A stretch of 64,000 nucleotides of DNA from Amycolatopsis sp. NBC_01488. Its GTDB lineage: Bacteria > Actinomycetota > Actinomycetes > Mycobacteriales > Pseudonocardiaceae. The DNA lies in NCBI RefSeq assembly GCF_036227105.1, contig NZ_CP109434.1, positions 6,668,501 through 6,732,500 on the forward strand, given 5' to 3'. The translations under genes were made by a program, and so were the position numbers. The notes beneath the pieces were generated by a model, which saw nothing but the letters and a program-made list of their open reading frames with translations, ran no database searches and was not told the DNA's origin. Shown piece after piece: positions 1 to 9,009 of the stretch; within the stretch, counting starts at the first letter, position 1; each line of letters opens with the position of its first letter.

Positions 1-406
1 GCTCGACGATCCCGCCATGGCCGGCTTCGCGAACGCCTTCGAAGGCGTCGCACGGCTGGCCGCGGCCGCTCCCGGGTTAGTCTGGCGGCTCGGCGCGGAC
101 GGCCATGCCGCACTCGCCACCGCCGCCGGGGTCGAGGTCGTCGTCAACGTCTCCGTGTGGCGCGACTACCGCAGCCTCCACGAGTTCGTCTACCGCAGCG
201 CGCACGGGCGGTTCCTCCTGCGCCGCCGCGAGTGGTTCGCGCCGACACCGCAGCCCGCCACCGCCCTGTGGTGGGTGGCCGACGGCCGGCGCCCCACCGT
301 CGGCCAGGCCCTGGCGCGGCTGGGCTTCCTCCGGGACCACGGGCCGACACCCCAGGCGTTCTCGCTGCTCCGCCGGTTCACCGTGGACGGACGCCGCGTC
401 CGGTAA
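1..406 (+). CDS. DUF3291 domain protein, 5'-truncated by window edge
   Basis: The frame is open from the first bases of the window, so the true start lies upstream; the ATG at 17 is an internal methionine. The visible 134 codons show the DUF3291 pattern: a segment like SPGFVWRL (here APGLVWRL), then FVYRSAHGRFLLRRREWF, then an ALWWV segment followed by RPTVGQALARL and a GPTPQAF motif. The family is related to dimeric alpha-beta barrel monooxygenases but has no established function. It ends 41 bases before the next gene. Confidence 0.8.
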   Translation, partial: LDDPAMAGFANAFEGVARLAAAAPGLVWRLGADGHAALATAAGVEVVVNVSVWRDYRSLHEFVYRSAHGRFLLRRREWFAPTPQPATALWWVADGRRPTVGQALARLGFLRDHGPTPQAFSLLRRFTVDGRRVR

Positions 407-447
407 TCGGTCGCCGGTGGGCCCTTGGTCTGGCACCATCGTCAGCC

Positions 448-1380
448 GTGTGCCCGGACGAGATCGCCTGCGACGAGTCGGGCTCGGAGGGTGAAAACCT
501 CGTCGGCGGCGAAACCGACGTCTTCGCCCACGCCGGTGTCCGGCTGACGCCCGAAGCCGCGGCCGCCTGCGTGCGCGAGATCCGGGCCCGCATCGGCTCG
601 CCCGCCGAGGAGTACAAGGCCAACCACCTGCTGCGCGGCAAGCACCGCCCGGTGCTCGAATGGCTGCTCGACCCCGCCGGCCCGCTCGCCGGCCGCGGGC
701 ACGTGCACCTCACCGACAAGACGTTCTTCGCCGTGCGCGCCGCCGTCACGCTGCTGGCCGAGCACGGCACTGACACGATGGCGCGCACCCTCCACCGCGC
801 CGGCCCCGCCGCCTTCGGGCCCGACCGCTGGGCGTACTTCCTCGCCGCCTTCACCAGCGTCCTGCGCCTGAAGCCGCGACGCGGGGTGACGACGTCGCCG
901 GACGAGTTCTTCGCCCTGGCCGGCGAACTCGCCGACCGGAGCGAAGCCGGGGAAATCCTGCGGCTGCTGGGCGGCGGCGCCGACCGCGTGGCCCGCTACC
1001 GCGCCCGGCTGGCGAGCGACCCGGGGTTCGTCCCGGTGCTCGATCCGCTCGTGCCCGCGGTGATCCGGACCGTCCGGCACTTCAGCGACGGCGGCACCCC
1101 GGTCGCTCTCGTCCACGACGAACAGCTCGCCCTGACCGGCGAACGCGTGCTGCAGCTCGAGGCGACGCTCGGGCACCGGCTGGCCGGCGTCCGGTTCGTC
1201 GACTCGCGGTCCGACGCCCGCGTGCAGGTCGCCGACTTCCTCGCCGGCGTCGCCCGCCGGATCGCCTCCGACGCGCTCAACGGACGCGGCGACGCCCGGC
1301 TGACCGCCCTGCTGGAGTCCTTTGTGGACGTCGACTCCGTCTGGGACGGGGGCTTGGCGGTCTGCGATTTCGCTGACTAA
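448..1380 (+). CDS. DUF3800 domain-containing protein
   Basis: This 310-residue protein begins at GTG 448, chosen because the conserved N-terminal acidic motif (CDESGSEG, residues 7-14) then lies right after the start, as is usual in DUF3800 proteins. A second acidic cluster (DSRSDARVQVADFLAG) near residue 255 resembles the C-terminal conserved D-x-x-D region. DUF3800 has an RNase-H-like fold with predicted but unproven nuclease activity; the acidic residues would bind metal. It is followed after 9 bases by a MarR-GNAT gene. Confidence 0.75.
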   Translation: MCPDEIACDESGSEGENLVGGETDVFAHAGVRLTPEAAAACVREIRARIGSPAEEYKANHLLRGKHRPVLEWLLDPAGPLAGRGHVHLTDKTFFAVRAAVTLLAEHGTDTMARTLHRAGPAAFGPDRWAYFLAAFTSVLRLKPRRGVTTSPDEFFALAGELADRSEAGEILRLLGGGADRVARYRARLASDPGFVPVLDPLVPAVIRTVRHFSDGGTPVALVHDEQLALTGERVLQLEATLGHRLAGVRFVDSRSDARVQVADFLAGVARRIASDALNGRGDARLTALLESFVDVDSVWDGGLAVCDFAD

Positions 1381-1389
1381 GGTCAGAGA

Positions 1390-2289
1390 ATGGACCCTGA
1401 CCTGGTCGACGGCGTCCGGCGGTTCAACCGGACGGTCACCCAGCGGATCGGTGCGCTCGACGACGCCTTCCTCGCCCGGTCCCGTCCGCTGGGCGAGGCG
1501 CGGGTGCTGTGGGAGATCGGCGCCGGGCGCGACGTCCGTGCGCTGCGGGAACGGCTCGACCTCGACTCCGGCTACCTGAGCAGGCTGCTGCGCGGGCTGG
1601 AGCGGGACGGCCTGGTGCGGGTCGAGCCGAGCGCCGCCGACGGCCGCGTCCGCACCGCCCGGCTCACCGAGGCCGGGCAGGCCGAACGCGCGGCCCTCGA
1701 CCGGCTCTCCGACGACGCGGCCGCCGCGCTCCTCGCGCCGCTGTCCGGCGGGCAGCGCACCCGGCTCGTGACCGCGATGGCCGAGGTCGAGCGGCTCCTG
1801 ACGGCCTCGGCGGTCGCCGTCGCGCCGTGCCCGCCCGGGCACCCGCACGCCCGGTTCTGCCTGCACGCCTACTTCGAGGAACTGGCCCGGCGGTTCGACG
1901 AGGGGTTCGATCCCGGGCGCAGCAGCTCCGCGGCCGACGCCGAGATGACCCCGCCGGCCGGGGTCCTGCTGGTGGCCACGCTGCACGGCGAACCGGTCGG
2001 CTGCGGCGCGCTGAAGTTCCACGGCGGCGCGCCCGCCGAGGCCAAGCGGATGTGGGTGGCGCCGTCGGCACGCGGGCTCGGGCTGGGCCGCCGCCTGCTG
2101 GCCGAGCTGGAGGCGCACGCGGCCGCCGAAGGCGTGCGGACCGTGCGGCTGGAGACGAACCGCGCGCTCGCCGAAGCAATCGGCCTGTACCGCGCCGCGG
2201 GGTATCGCGAAGTCGCGCCGTTCAACGACGAGCACTACGCCCATCACTGGTTCGAGAAGCAGCTACCCCGCCCACGTACGCTGGCGTAG
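1390..2289 (+). CDS. MarR-type regulator fused to GNAT acetyltransferase
   Basis: The 299-residue protein has two domains. Residues 1 to about 140 form a MarR winged helix (LDSGYLSRLLRGLERDGLVRVEPS is the recognition helix and following wing). Residues about 145 to 292 form a GNAT domain with the acetyl-CoA loop near RGLGLGRRLLAELE. Such fusions are common in actinobacteria; the acetylated substrate is unknown. The sequence TAAGGT at 1378-1383 sits 6 nt before the ATG, a -10 hexamer position typical of leaderless actinobacterial transcripts; its TAA is also the stop codon of the preceding gene. The stop overlaps the next start by one base. Confidence 0.88.
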   Translation: MDPDLVDGVRRFNRTVTQRIGALDDAFLARSRPLGEARVLWEIGAGRDVRALRERLDLDSGYLSRLLRGLERDGLVRVEPSAADGRVRTARLTEAGQAERAALDRLSDDAAAALLAPLSGGQRTRLVTAMAEVERLLTASAVAVAPCPPGHPHARFCLHAYFEELARRFDEGFDPGRSSSAADAEMTPPAGVLLVATLHGEPVGCGALKFHGGAPAEAKRMWVAPSARGLGLGRRLLAELEAHAAAEGVRTVRLETNRALAEAIGLYRAAGYREVAPFNDEHYAHHWFEKQLPRPRTLA

Positions 2290-3194
2290 TGCGGACCCGC
2301 CCGACCCTGACCTGGACGTCCCCCGACGCGCCGCTGCCCCGGACCTCGAGCCTCGACGAGCTCGCCGACGTCGTCGCGCGGCGGCGGGTCGCCGTGCTCA
2401 GCGGGGCCGGCCTGTCGACCGAGTCCGGGATCCCCGACTACCGCGGCGAAACCGGCAGCCTGCGCCGGCACACGCCGATGACCTACGACGAGTTCGTCAC
2501 CAGCGCCGCGGGCCGGCAGCGGTACTGGGCGCGCAGCCACCTCGGCTGGCGCACCATCGCCCGCGCCGACCCGAACGACGGCCACCGCGCGGTCGCGGCG
2601 CTGCGTGACGGCGGGTTCTTCGGCGGCGTCATCACGCAGAACGTCGACGGCCTGCACCAGGCGGCCGGCACCGCGGACGCCGTCGAGCTGCACGGCAGCC
2701 TCGACCGCGTGCTCTGCCTGGACTGCCGCCGCACCAGCCCGCGCGCCGAGCTGGACCGGCGGCTGCGGGCGGCGAACCCGGCCTTCGAAGGCGCGGCCAC
2801 CCGGATCAACCCGGACGGCGACGTCGAGCTGCCCGAGGACGTGGTCCGCCGGTTCACGCCGGTGCCGTGCGCGGACTGCGACGGCGTGCTGAAGCCGGAC
2901 GTGGTGTTCTTCGGCGAGAACGTGCCACGGCCGCGCGTCGAGCGGTGCTACCGCCTGGTCGACGAGGCCGGCGCGCTGCTGGTGCTGGGCTCTTCGCTGA
3001 CGGTGATGTCGGGCCTGCGCTTCGTCCGCCACGCGGCGGCCGCGGGCAAGCCGGTGGTGATCGTCAACCACGGCGAGACCCGCGGCGACCGCTACGCCTC
3101 GGTCCGGGTCGACCTGCCGCTGGGGCGGGCGCTGACGGACCTGGCCGAGCGCCTGGGCTGCGCCGTCGGCGAAGACCGCGGCCGAACCGCGTGA
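2289..3194 (+). CDS. NAD-dependent protein deacetylase, Sir2 family
   Basis: A 301-residue sirtuin, which removes acyl groups from lysines using NAD. The start is GTG 2289, sharing one base with the upstream TAG stop (TAGTG). Motifs in order: GAGLSTESGIPDYRG (NAD binding, residues about 40-54), TQNVDGLH (about 117-124), the catalytic histidine in ELHGSL, and two CxxC pairs (CLDC and CADC) that would bind structural zinc. The insert between the zinc pairs is long. The overlap with the MarR-GNAT gene suggests co-translation, placing a lysine acetyltransferase-like domain next to a deacetylase, an arrangement worth noting but not proof of a shared substrate. Confidence 0.93.
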   Translation: MRTRPTLTWTSPDAPLPRTSSLDELADVVARRRVAVLSGAGLSTESGIPDYRGETGSLRRHTPMTYDEFVTSAAGRQRYWARSHLGWRTIARADPNDGHRAVAALRDGGFFGGVITQNVDGLHQAAGTADAVELHGSLDRVLCLDCRRTSPRAELDRRLRAANPAFEGAATRINPDGDVELPEDVVRRFTPVPCADCDGVLKPDVVFFGENVPRPRVERCYRLVDEAGALLVLGSSLTVMSGLRFVRHAAAAGKPVVIVNHGETRGDRYASVRVDLPLGRALTDLAERLGCAVGEDRGRTA

Positions 3195-3477
3195 GCAGCC
3201 GGTCCTGCCGCGGTGCGGCCGGCCGGACTCGGCGCCGGTCCGTACCGAGGCGGTGAACGTGGTCGGCGCCCAGCGGGTGGCGCCGCGCGTGAGGCCGACG
3301 TAGTCGAGGTTGCCGCGGGTCGGCCCGTCCCGCTCGGCGCGGGAATGCCGCGCGCGGGTTTCGGACGTCGTGAACGAGCCGGCCCGGGCGGGTTGGGGGG
3401 AAACGCGCCCGAGCCGGCTCTGCGACGGACCTCCACAGCCGGTCGTTGCTCACAAGACGCGGCGGCCGCCCCGGGCG

Positions 3478-3933
3478 TTACACCGGCTGCAACCCGTGCC
3501 ACGACCAGTGCGGCATCGCGAGCCCCGCGGGCACGTCGTCGGCCGGGCCCGGGTACTCGAGCACCTCGGCGACCGCCCACTCCATGTAGGACCGCAGCGC
3601 GGCGCGGAACTCCGGGTCGGCGGGCAGGCCGGCGTCGTCGGCGGCCCGCACGAAGCACTCGACGAACCGGCGGCCGAGATCGCTCATGTCGCCGTTGCCG
3701 GCGTGCATGCGCAGCATCGCCGAGTGGTCGCTGCAGTCTTCGGAAAACCGCGGCGGGCCGCCCATGACCTCGGCCCAGTACCGGGCCAGCCGTTCGACGT
3801 GCTGCGGGTGCTGCCCCGGGTGCGAGAACGGGTGGTTCAGCTCGGGGTCGGCCAGGCAGCGCTCGTGGTGGGCGGCGGCGAGGGCGAGGAACGCGGGGTC
3901 GCCGCCGGCGAATTCGTACAGCGTTGGACGCAC
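3478..3933 (-). CDS. Truncated haemoglobin, group II
   Basis: A 151-residue globin starting at GTG 3933. Group II features are visible: FAGGDPAFLALAAAHHERCL at the N-terminus, HPFSHPGQHPQHVERLARYWAEVMGGP around the haem pocket (the proximal histidine should lie in the SHPGQHPQH stretch or in the later MRMHAGNGDM helix), and a conserved WSWHGLQPV end. Group II globins of actinobacteria bind oxygen and may detoxify NO or peroxide. It is a lone gene in the 3.2-4.9 kb interval; the 283 bases between it and the sirtuin contain no gene I can support. Confidence 0.85.
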   Translation of the reverse strand: MRPTLYEFAGGDPAFLALAAAHHERCLADPELNHPFSHPGQHPQHVERLARYWAEVMGGPPRFSEDCSDHSAMLRMHAGNGDMSDLGRRFVECFVRAADDAGLPADPEFRAALRSYMEWAVAEVLEYPGPADDVPAGLAMPHWSWHGLQPV

Positions 3934-3973
3934 CCGCCGAGCCTGGCACGTGCCGCCGCCGAACGCCAGGACG

Positions 3974-4912
3974 TCAGCGCGCCGCCGCGGCCGCGCGCTC
4001 GGCTTCGGGAGTGAAGCCGCCGAACGCGTCGACCGCCCGCCGGACGTCCTCGGTCACGAGGTCGTGGTTCAGCGCGCCCGCGGCGGCCGCGCCCTGGGCC
4101 GCGGCGATGATGACGGTCGCCCGCGCGTCGATGACGTTCCCGGCCGCCCACACGCCCGGCACGTTCGTCTTCCCGGACGGGTCGACGGCACCCTCTTCGA
4201 AGCCGAGCCCGCGCAGCAGCTCGTCGTGCGCCACGGTCCGGGTGCGGACGAACAGCGCCACCCGCGCCACGATCCGCGCGCCCACCTCGATCCCGGTCAG
4301 GTGGCCGCCTTCGCGCCGCAGGGCGGTGACGGTCCCGTCGACGACGCGGACCCCCCGCGCGTCGAGCCGTTCACGGTCCTCTTCGGACGGTGGTGCGGTG
4401 TGCGCGAAGTAGACGACGTCCGGCGACCACTGCCGCACGAGCAGCGCGTGCTCGACGCTCGCCGGCTCGGTGCCGAGCACGCCGAGCGGCTGGTCGCGGA
4501 CCTCGTAGCCGTGGCAGTACGGGCAGGTCACCGCGTCGGTGCCCCAGCTTTCGCGCAGGCCCGGGATGTCCGGCAGGTCGTCGTGGACGCCGGTCGCGAC
4601 CAGGACGCGCCGGGCGGTCAGCTCCCGGCCGCTCGCGAGCCGCGCCGTGAAGCCCGGTTCGAGCCCGTGCACCTGGTCTTCGAGGACCTCGACGCCGTAG
4701 CCGGCCAGCTCCTCGCGGCCGATCTTGAGCAGTTCGGACGGCGGCAGGCCGTCGCGGGACAGGAAGCCGTGCATGTGGGACGCCGGGGCGTTGCGGGGCG
4801 CGCCGCCGTCGACGACCACGACGCGCCGCCGCGCGCGGCCGAGCATCAGGGCGGCGCTCAGGCCCGCCGCGCCGCCACCCACCACCACGACGTCATAGCT
4901 GTTTTCGGTCAT
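3974..4912 (-). CDS. FAD-dependent thioredoxin-reductase-like oxidoreductase
   Basis: A 312-residue flavoprotein. The start is ATG 4912, preceded by GGTGG, rather than the more upstream methionine, because it places the Rossmann motif VVVVGGGAAGLSAAL at residues 7-21. Other motifs: a redox-active CPYCHGYE segment (about 135) and a C-terminal FAD contact GVWAAGN near residue 270. This subfamily is shorter than some thioredoxin reductases and often acts on small molecules or ferredoxin-like partners; no thioredoxin gene is adjacent. It is divergent from an XRE-cupin gene that probably regulates it. Confidence 0.88.
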   Translation of the reverse strand: MTENSYDVVVVGGGAAGLSAALMLGRARRRVVVVDGGAPRNAPASHMHGFLSRDGLPPSELLKIGREELAGYGVEVLEDQVHGLEPGFTARLASGRELTARRVLVATGVHDDLPDIPGLRESWGTDAVTCPYCHGYEVRDQPLGVLGTEPASVEHALLVRQWSPDVVYFAHTAPPSEEDRERLDARGVRVVDGTVTALRREGGHLTGIEVGARIVARVALFVRTRTVAHDELLRGLGFEEGAVDPSGKTNVPGVWAAGNVIDARATVIIAAAQGAAAAGALNHDLVTEDVRRAVDAFGGFTPEAERAAAAAR

Positions 4913-4945
4913 GCCGCCACCCTGAACCCGGCTTCGCGGTTCCGA

Positions 4946-4957
4946 CAACAAATGTTG
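4946..4957. promoter_or_regulatory. Candidate operator between flavoprotein and XRE-cupin genes
   Basis: The 77-bp divergent intergenic region contains an inverted repeat CAACA-AA-TGTTG. Around it are two GACAAC repeats (4944-4949 and 4968-4973). It is a reasonable binding site for the XRE regulator starting at 4990, which would then control both directions. This is inference from position and symmetry. Confidence 0.4.
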
Positions 4958-4989
4958 CCGTTTCCGGGACAACGGCGTTTCCTGGGAGC

Positions 4990-5574
4990 ATGACGGACGC
5001 CATCACCCAGGCCCTCGCCGACGTCGGCCCCCGGCTCAAGCGGGTCCGCACGCAGCGGCGGGTCACGCTGGCCGACCTATCGGCCGCGACGGGCATCTCG
5101 AAGAGCACGCTGTCCCGGCTCGAGTCCGGCCAGCGCAAGCCGAGCCTGGAGCTGCTGCTGCCGATCGCCCAGGCCCACCAGGTGCCGCTGGACGAACTGG
5201 TCGGCGCGCCGGAGGTCGGCGACCCCCGCGTCCGCCTGACGGCGCGCCGCTTCCCGCGCGCCAACGGCGCGACGATGACGGTCCTGCCGCTGACCCGCCA
5301 GCCCGGCGCGCCCCAGGCTTTCAAGATGATCCTGGAACCGGAGACGGGCGAGCCGGACCCGCAGGTCCACGAGGGCTACGAGTGGCTGTACGTCCTGTCG
5401 GGCCGGCTCCGGCTGATCCTGGCCGACCGGGACCTGACCCTGGGCCCCGGCGAGGCGGCGGAGTTCGACACCCGCCTGCCGCACTGGTTCGGCGCGGTCG
5501 GGCGGCCCGCGGAAATCCTCAGCCTGTTCGGGAAACAGGGGGAGCGGCTGCACCTGCGGGCCAAGTCCCGTTGA
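4990..5574 (+). CDS. XRE-family regulator with C-terminal cupin
   Basis: A 194-residue protein with an N-terminal helix-turn-helix (residues about 15-70; VTLADLSAATGISKSTLSRLESGQRKPSLELLLPIAQA) and a C-terminal cupin barrel (about 95-190; EPDPQVHEGYEWLYVLSGRLRLIL). The cupin histidines HEGYEWL and LPHWFG could bind a ligand or metal. This arrangement is typical of one-component regulators that sense a small molecule. It is divergent from the thioredoxin-reductase-like gene, the most likely target. Confidence 0.9.
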   Translation: MTDAITQALADVGPRLKRVRTQRRVTLADLSAATGISKSTLSRLESGQRKPSLELLLPIAQAHQVPLDELVGAPEVGDPRVRLTARRFPRANGATMTVLPLTRQPGAPQAFKMILEPETGEPDPQVHEGYEWLYVLSGRLRLILADRDLTLGPGEAAEFDTRLPHWFGAVGRPAEILSLFGKQGERLHLRAKSR

Positions 5575-5623
5575 CCGCCAGGTGTTGGGTGGTCGGTGAG
5601 CCCGGTCCCGGCCGAGAGAAGGT

Positions 5624-6118
5624 TCAGCCGAGTTCGCGCTGCATCAGCAGGGTGTCGAGCCACCGGCCGTGCTTGAACCCGACGCGCCGCAGCACGCCGG
5701 CGTCGGCGAACCCGGCGGCGCGGTGCAGGTTCCACGACGCGGGGCTGCCGGAGTCGACGACTACGGCGATCGCCTGCTTGGCGCCCGCTTCGGCACACTG
5801 CTTCAGCAACTCGTCCAGCAGCCGTCGGCCATGGCCGCGGCCGGTGGCTTCGGGGGCGAGGTAGATGGTCGTCTCGACGGAGTGCCGGTAGGCGGGCTTC
5901 GGCCGCCACGGCGCGGCGAGCGCGTACCCCTCGACGCTTGTCCCGGCCAGGACGAGGAAGGGCAGCTTGCTCTCGCGGATCTTCGCGCGCCACTGGGCGG
6001 CGGTCGGCGGGGTGGTCTCGAAGGTGACGACCGAGCCGGTGACGTACGGCGCGAAGACGGCCGCGATGCCTTCGGCGTCGAACTCGGTGGCCGGCCGGAT
6101 TTCCGCTATAGTGGACAC
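5624..6118 (-). CDS. GNAT N-acetyltransferase, phosphinothricin-acetyltransferase-like
   Basis: A 164-residue acetyltransferase (IRPATEFDAEGIAAVFAPYV at the N-terminus; acetyl-CoA loop APEATGRGHGRRLLDELL; NLHRAAGFADAGVLRRVGFKHGRW near the C-terminus). The last block and the N-terminal VTGSVVTFET resemble the Pat/Bar family, which acetylates phosphinothricin, methionine sulfoximine or related amines; the real substrate cannot be told. The start GTG 6118 follows a perfect TATAAT by 7 nt on the minus strand, so a leaderless transcript is likely. Divergent from an XRE-cupin gene. Confidence 0.88.
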   Translation of the reverse strand: MSTIAEIRPATEFDAEGIAAVFAPYVTGSVVTFETTPPTAAQWRAKIRESKLPFLVLAGTSVEGYALAAPWRPKPAYRHSVETTIYLAPEATGRGHGRRLLDELLKQCAEAGAKQAIAVVVDSGSPASWNLHRAAGFADAGVLRRVGFKHGRWLDTLLMQRELG

Positions 6119-6132
6119 GATGGTTATTATAG
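6106..6132. promoter_or_regulatory. Bidirectional promoter / operator with overlapping -10 hexamers
   Basis: Only 18 bp separate the start codons at 6118 (minus) and 6137 (plus). On the minus strand TATAAT (6131 to 6126) lies 7 nt before GTG; on the plus strand TATTAT (6125-6130) lies 6 nt before ATG. Both fit leaderless -10 spacing and they occupy the same bases, so the two promoters should be mutually exclusive. Flanking inverted repeats CTATAGT (6106-6112) and ATTATAG (6126-6132) could be the operator of the XRE regulator. No convincing -35 was seen either way. Confidence 0.6.
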
Positions 6133-6136
6133 AGGA

Positions 6137-6712
6137 ATGATCGATCCGGTGGTGCTGGGCCGTCGCCTGCACGCCCTGCGGACCGACCGCGGCTCGGCGT
6201 TGAGCGCGCTGGCCCGGGAAGCCGGGGTGAGCGTCAGCATGCTGTCGGCCATCGAGCGCGGCGAGAAGACCCCGACGGTGGTCGTGCTGTCCCGCATCGC
6301 CGACGGCCTCGGCCTTTCGCTGTCCCGGTTGCTGGCCGACCTGGAGACCGACCGGGTGGTCGTCCGCCGCGCGGCCGAGCAGGACCACGTCGCCGAGCCG
6401 GGCGGCTGGCACCGGACGGTGCTGACGCCGGTCGTGCCGGGCGTCAACTTCGAGTGGATCCGCACGACTCTGCCGCCGCGGTGCGACGCGGGAGCTTTCC
6501 CGGCCTACGCACCGGGTTCGCACGAGTTCGTCGCGGTGGAGTCGGGCACGTTGTGGCTGGGCGTCGGATCGGCGGGGTACGTGCTGACCGCGGGGGACTC
6601 GGTCTACTTTCCCGCGGACGTCACGCATTCGTACGCGAACCGGGGCGACGAGCCGTGCGAGTACCACGTCGCGGCGCTCGTGATGCGGTCGCGCACCGGC
6701 GGGGTTCAGTAG
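6137..6712 (+). CDS. XRE-family regulator with C-terminal cupin
   Basis: A 191-residue one-component regulator: helix-turn-helix at residues about 8-62 (LREAG-type recognition segment EAGVSVSMLSAIERGEKTPTV) and a cupin at about 110-185 (YAPGSHEFVAVESGTLWLGVG; PADVTHSYANRGDEPCEYHVA). The start ATG 6137 is set by the leaderless promoter. The divergent, promoter-sharing acetyltransferase is the probable target. The stop overlaps the end of the convergent gene at 6706 by 7 bases. Confidence 0.9.
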   Translation: MIDPVVLGRRLHALRTDRGSALSALAREAGVSVSMLSAIERGEKTPTVVVLSRIADGLGLSLSRLLADLETDRVVVRRAAEQDHVAEPGGWHRTVLTPVVPGVNFEWIRTTLPPRCDAGAFPAYAPGSHEFVAVESGTLWLGVGSAGYVLTAGDSVYFPADVTHSYANRGDEPCEYHVAALVMRSRTGGVQ

Positions 6713-7371
6713 CCTCGCGGCCGGCCGAGGACGGCACCGAGTGTCGTCTCGGGAGAAATCCCGCACGCGTAGTCGACCGAGAACCGCATGAGGGGGTTGC
6801 CCGCGTCTTGGTTGTGCAGATCCAGTCCGATGCGAAGAACGGCTTCCGCCCGATCCTGAACCGGCAGCCGCAGGTAGTCGTCGCACGTCGAGTCCGCCGA
6901 GACCGGCGCGCTCAGAATCCGCGCCACGAAGTACACCCCGATGATCAGGCCGACGACCAGCAGGCCGGCGCCGAGCCGGATGAGCGTGCGGTCGACGTCG
7001 CGCTCCGGCGTCGGGGAGAGGCGGCGGGCTCGGGCGATCGAAAGGGCGTCCTGCGCCTGGATTCGCACGAGTGGTGCGTCGTCGAGGTCATTCCGGCTCA
7101 GTGCGCTCGAAAGTGCCGGGGCAACGCGCTCGTCGTCGTGGAGCGTGCGCTTCAGCAACGCAGCCGCGTGGTCACGGACGTCGCTGTCGTCGGGATCCCG
7201 CCGCAGGGCCCCGATGATCGGCGTATCGATGCCACATGCCGACCTGACCACCGCGACGATCTCGGCCACTGTCTGCGACGCCCGCTCCGAAACCCCGGCT
7301 CCCGAGCGGACCGCGCCGAAATGGTCGGCGATGGCGACGACGGTCGCGGTCGCGAGTTCGCTGTGGTCCAT
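6706..7371 (-). CDS. Hypothetical protein with one transmembrane segment
   Basis: A 221-residue protein of unknown function. The start ATG 7371 has GGAGCGA upstream. Residues about 1-120 are helical and cytoplasmic, resembling HEAT-like or pentatricopeptide-style repeats without a clear family. One membrane helix follows (LIRLGAGLLVVGLIIGVYFVARIL, about residues 130-153). The outer C-terminal part of about 65 residues has two cysteines (STCDDYL and DYACGIS) that could pair. The gene stands alone, convergent with the XRE-cupin gene. Confidence 0.75.
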   Translation of the reverse strand: MDHSELATATVVAIADHFGAVRSGAGVSERASQTVAEIVAVVRSACGIDTPIIGALRRDPDDSDVRDHAAALLKRTLHDDERVAPALSSALSRNDLDDAPLVRIQAQDALSIARARRLSPTPERDVDRTLIRLGAGLLVVGLIIGVYFVARILSAPVSADSTCDDYLRLPVQDRAEAVLRIGLDLHNQDAGNPLMRFSVDYACGISPETTLGAVLGRPRGY

Positions 7372-7689
7372 GCTGTCGCTCCAAAATCGGCCGGATGACA
7401 GCGCCCAGAGTCGGCTGCGGTGCCGCAGGTGTTACGGCAGCCCGGAAAACCGGGTGACACCCCACCTTTCCCGTGACACCCTGCGGATCATGTTCCCCGT
7501 GTCCGATAGCGCGACGCTCGCAGGCGTGTCCCTGCCGAGCGCCCTTTCGGCACGGCCGCTTCCGCACGTGACCAGCGGCGCCCGAAGCTGACCCTTCCCC
7601 GATTCCGGTCACGGCGCGGAACCGCCGGGGGAGGGTCGGCGCCTTCACCCGGTTTCGCGCGCAGTCCGTTTCCAGCACAGGGAAGAACC
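7372..7689. other. Gene-free interval upstream of tuf
   Basis: These 318 bases hold no supported gene. They contain a direct repeat GTGACACCC at 7454-7462 and 7473-7481, 19 bp apart, which could be a regulator site or part of the tuf control region, and the tuf ribosome-binding region (AGGGAAGAACC just before 7690). No riboswitch or RNA gene was recognised. Confidence 0.5.
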
Positions 7690-8877
<1,188 letters not shown>

Positions 8878-8880
8878 CGA

Positions 8881-8910
8881 GCGCGGCCCCCACTCTGGTG
8901 GGGGCCGCGC
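8881..8910 (+). terminator. Intrinsic-type terminator after tuf
   Basis: A perfect 13-bp GC-rich stem (8881-8893 paired with 8898-8910) with a TCTG loop begins 3 bases after the tuf stop. The following tract (TTGACTCAT) is only weakly T-rich, as is normal in actinobacteria. Confidence 0.85.
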
Positions 8911-9009
8911 TTGACTCATCCGATGAATTGCTCCTAGCCTGATCGTCATCCCGATCCGCCGTCGGGAGCGCCGCGAGGCGCTCCTGCCGTGGCGAGTTAG
9001 GGAGCTTGA

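Noticed and set aside
7372..7689. Possible riboswitch or small RNA before tuf
   Set aside because: Only a short direct repeat (GTGACACCC) was found; no recognisable conserved RNA fold.
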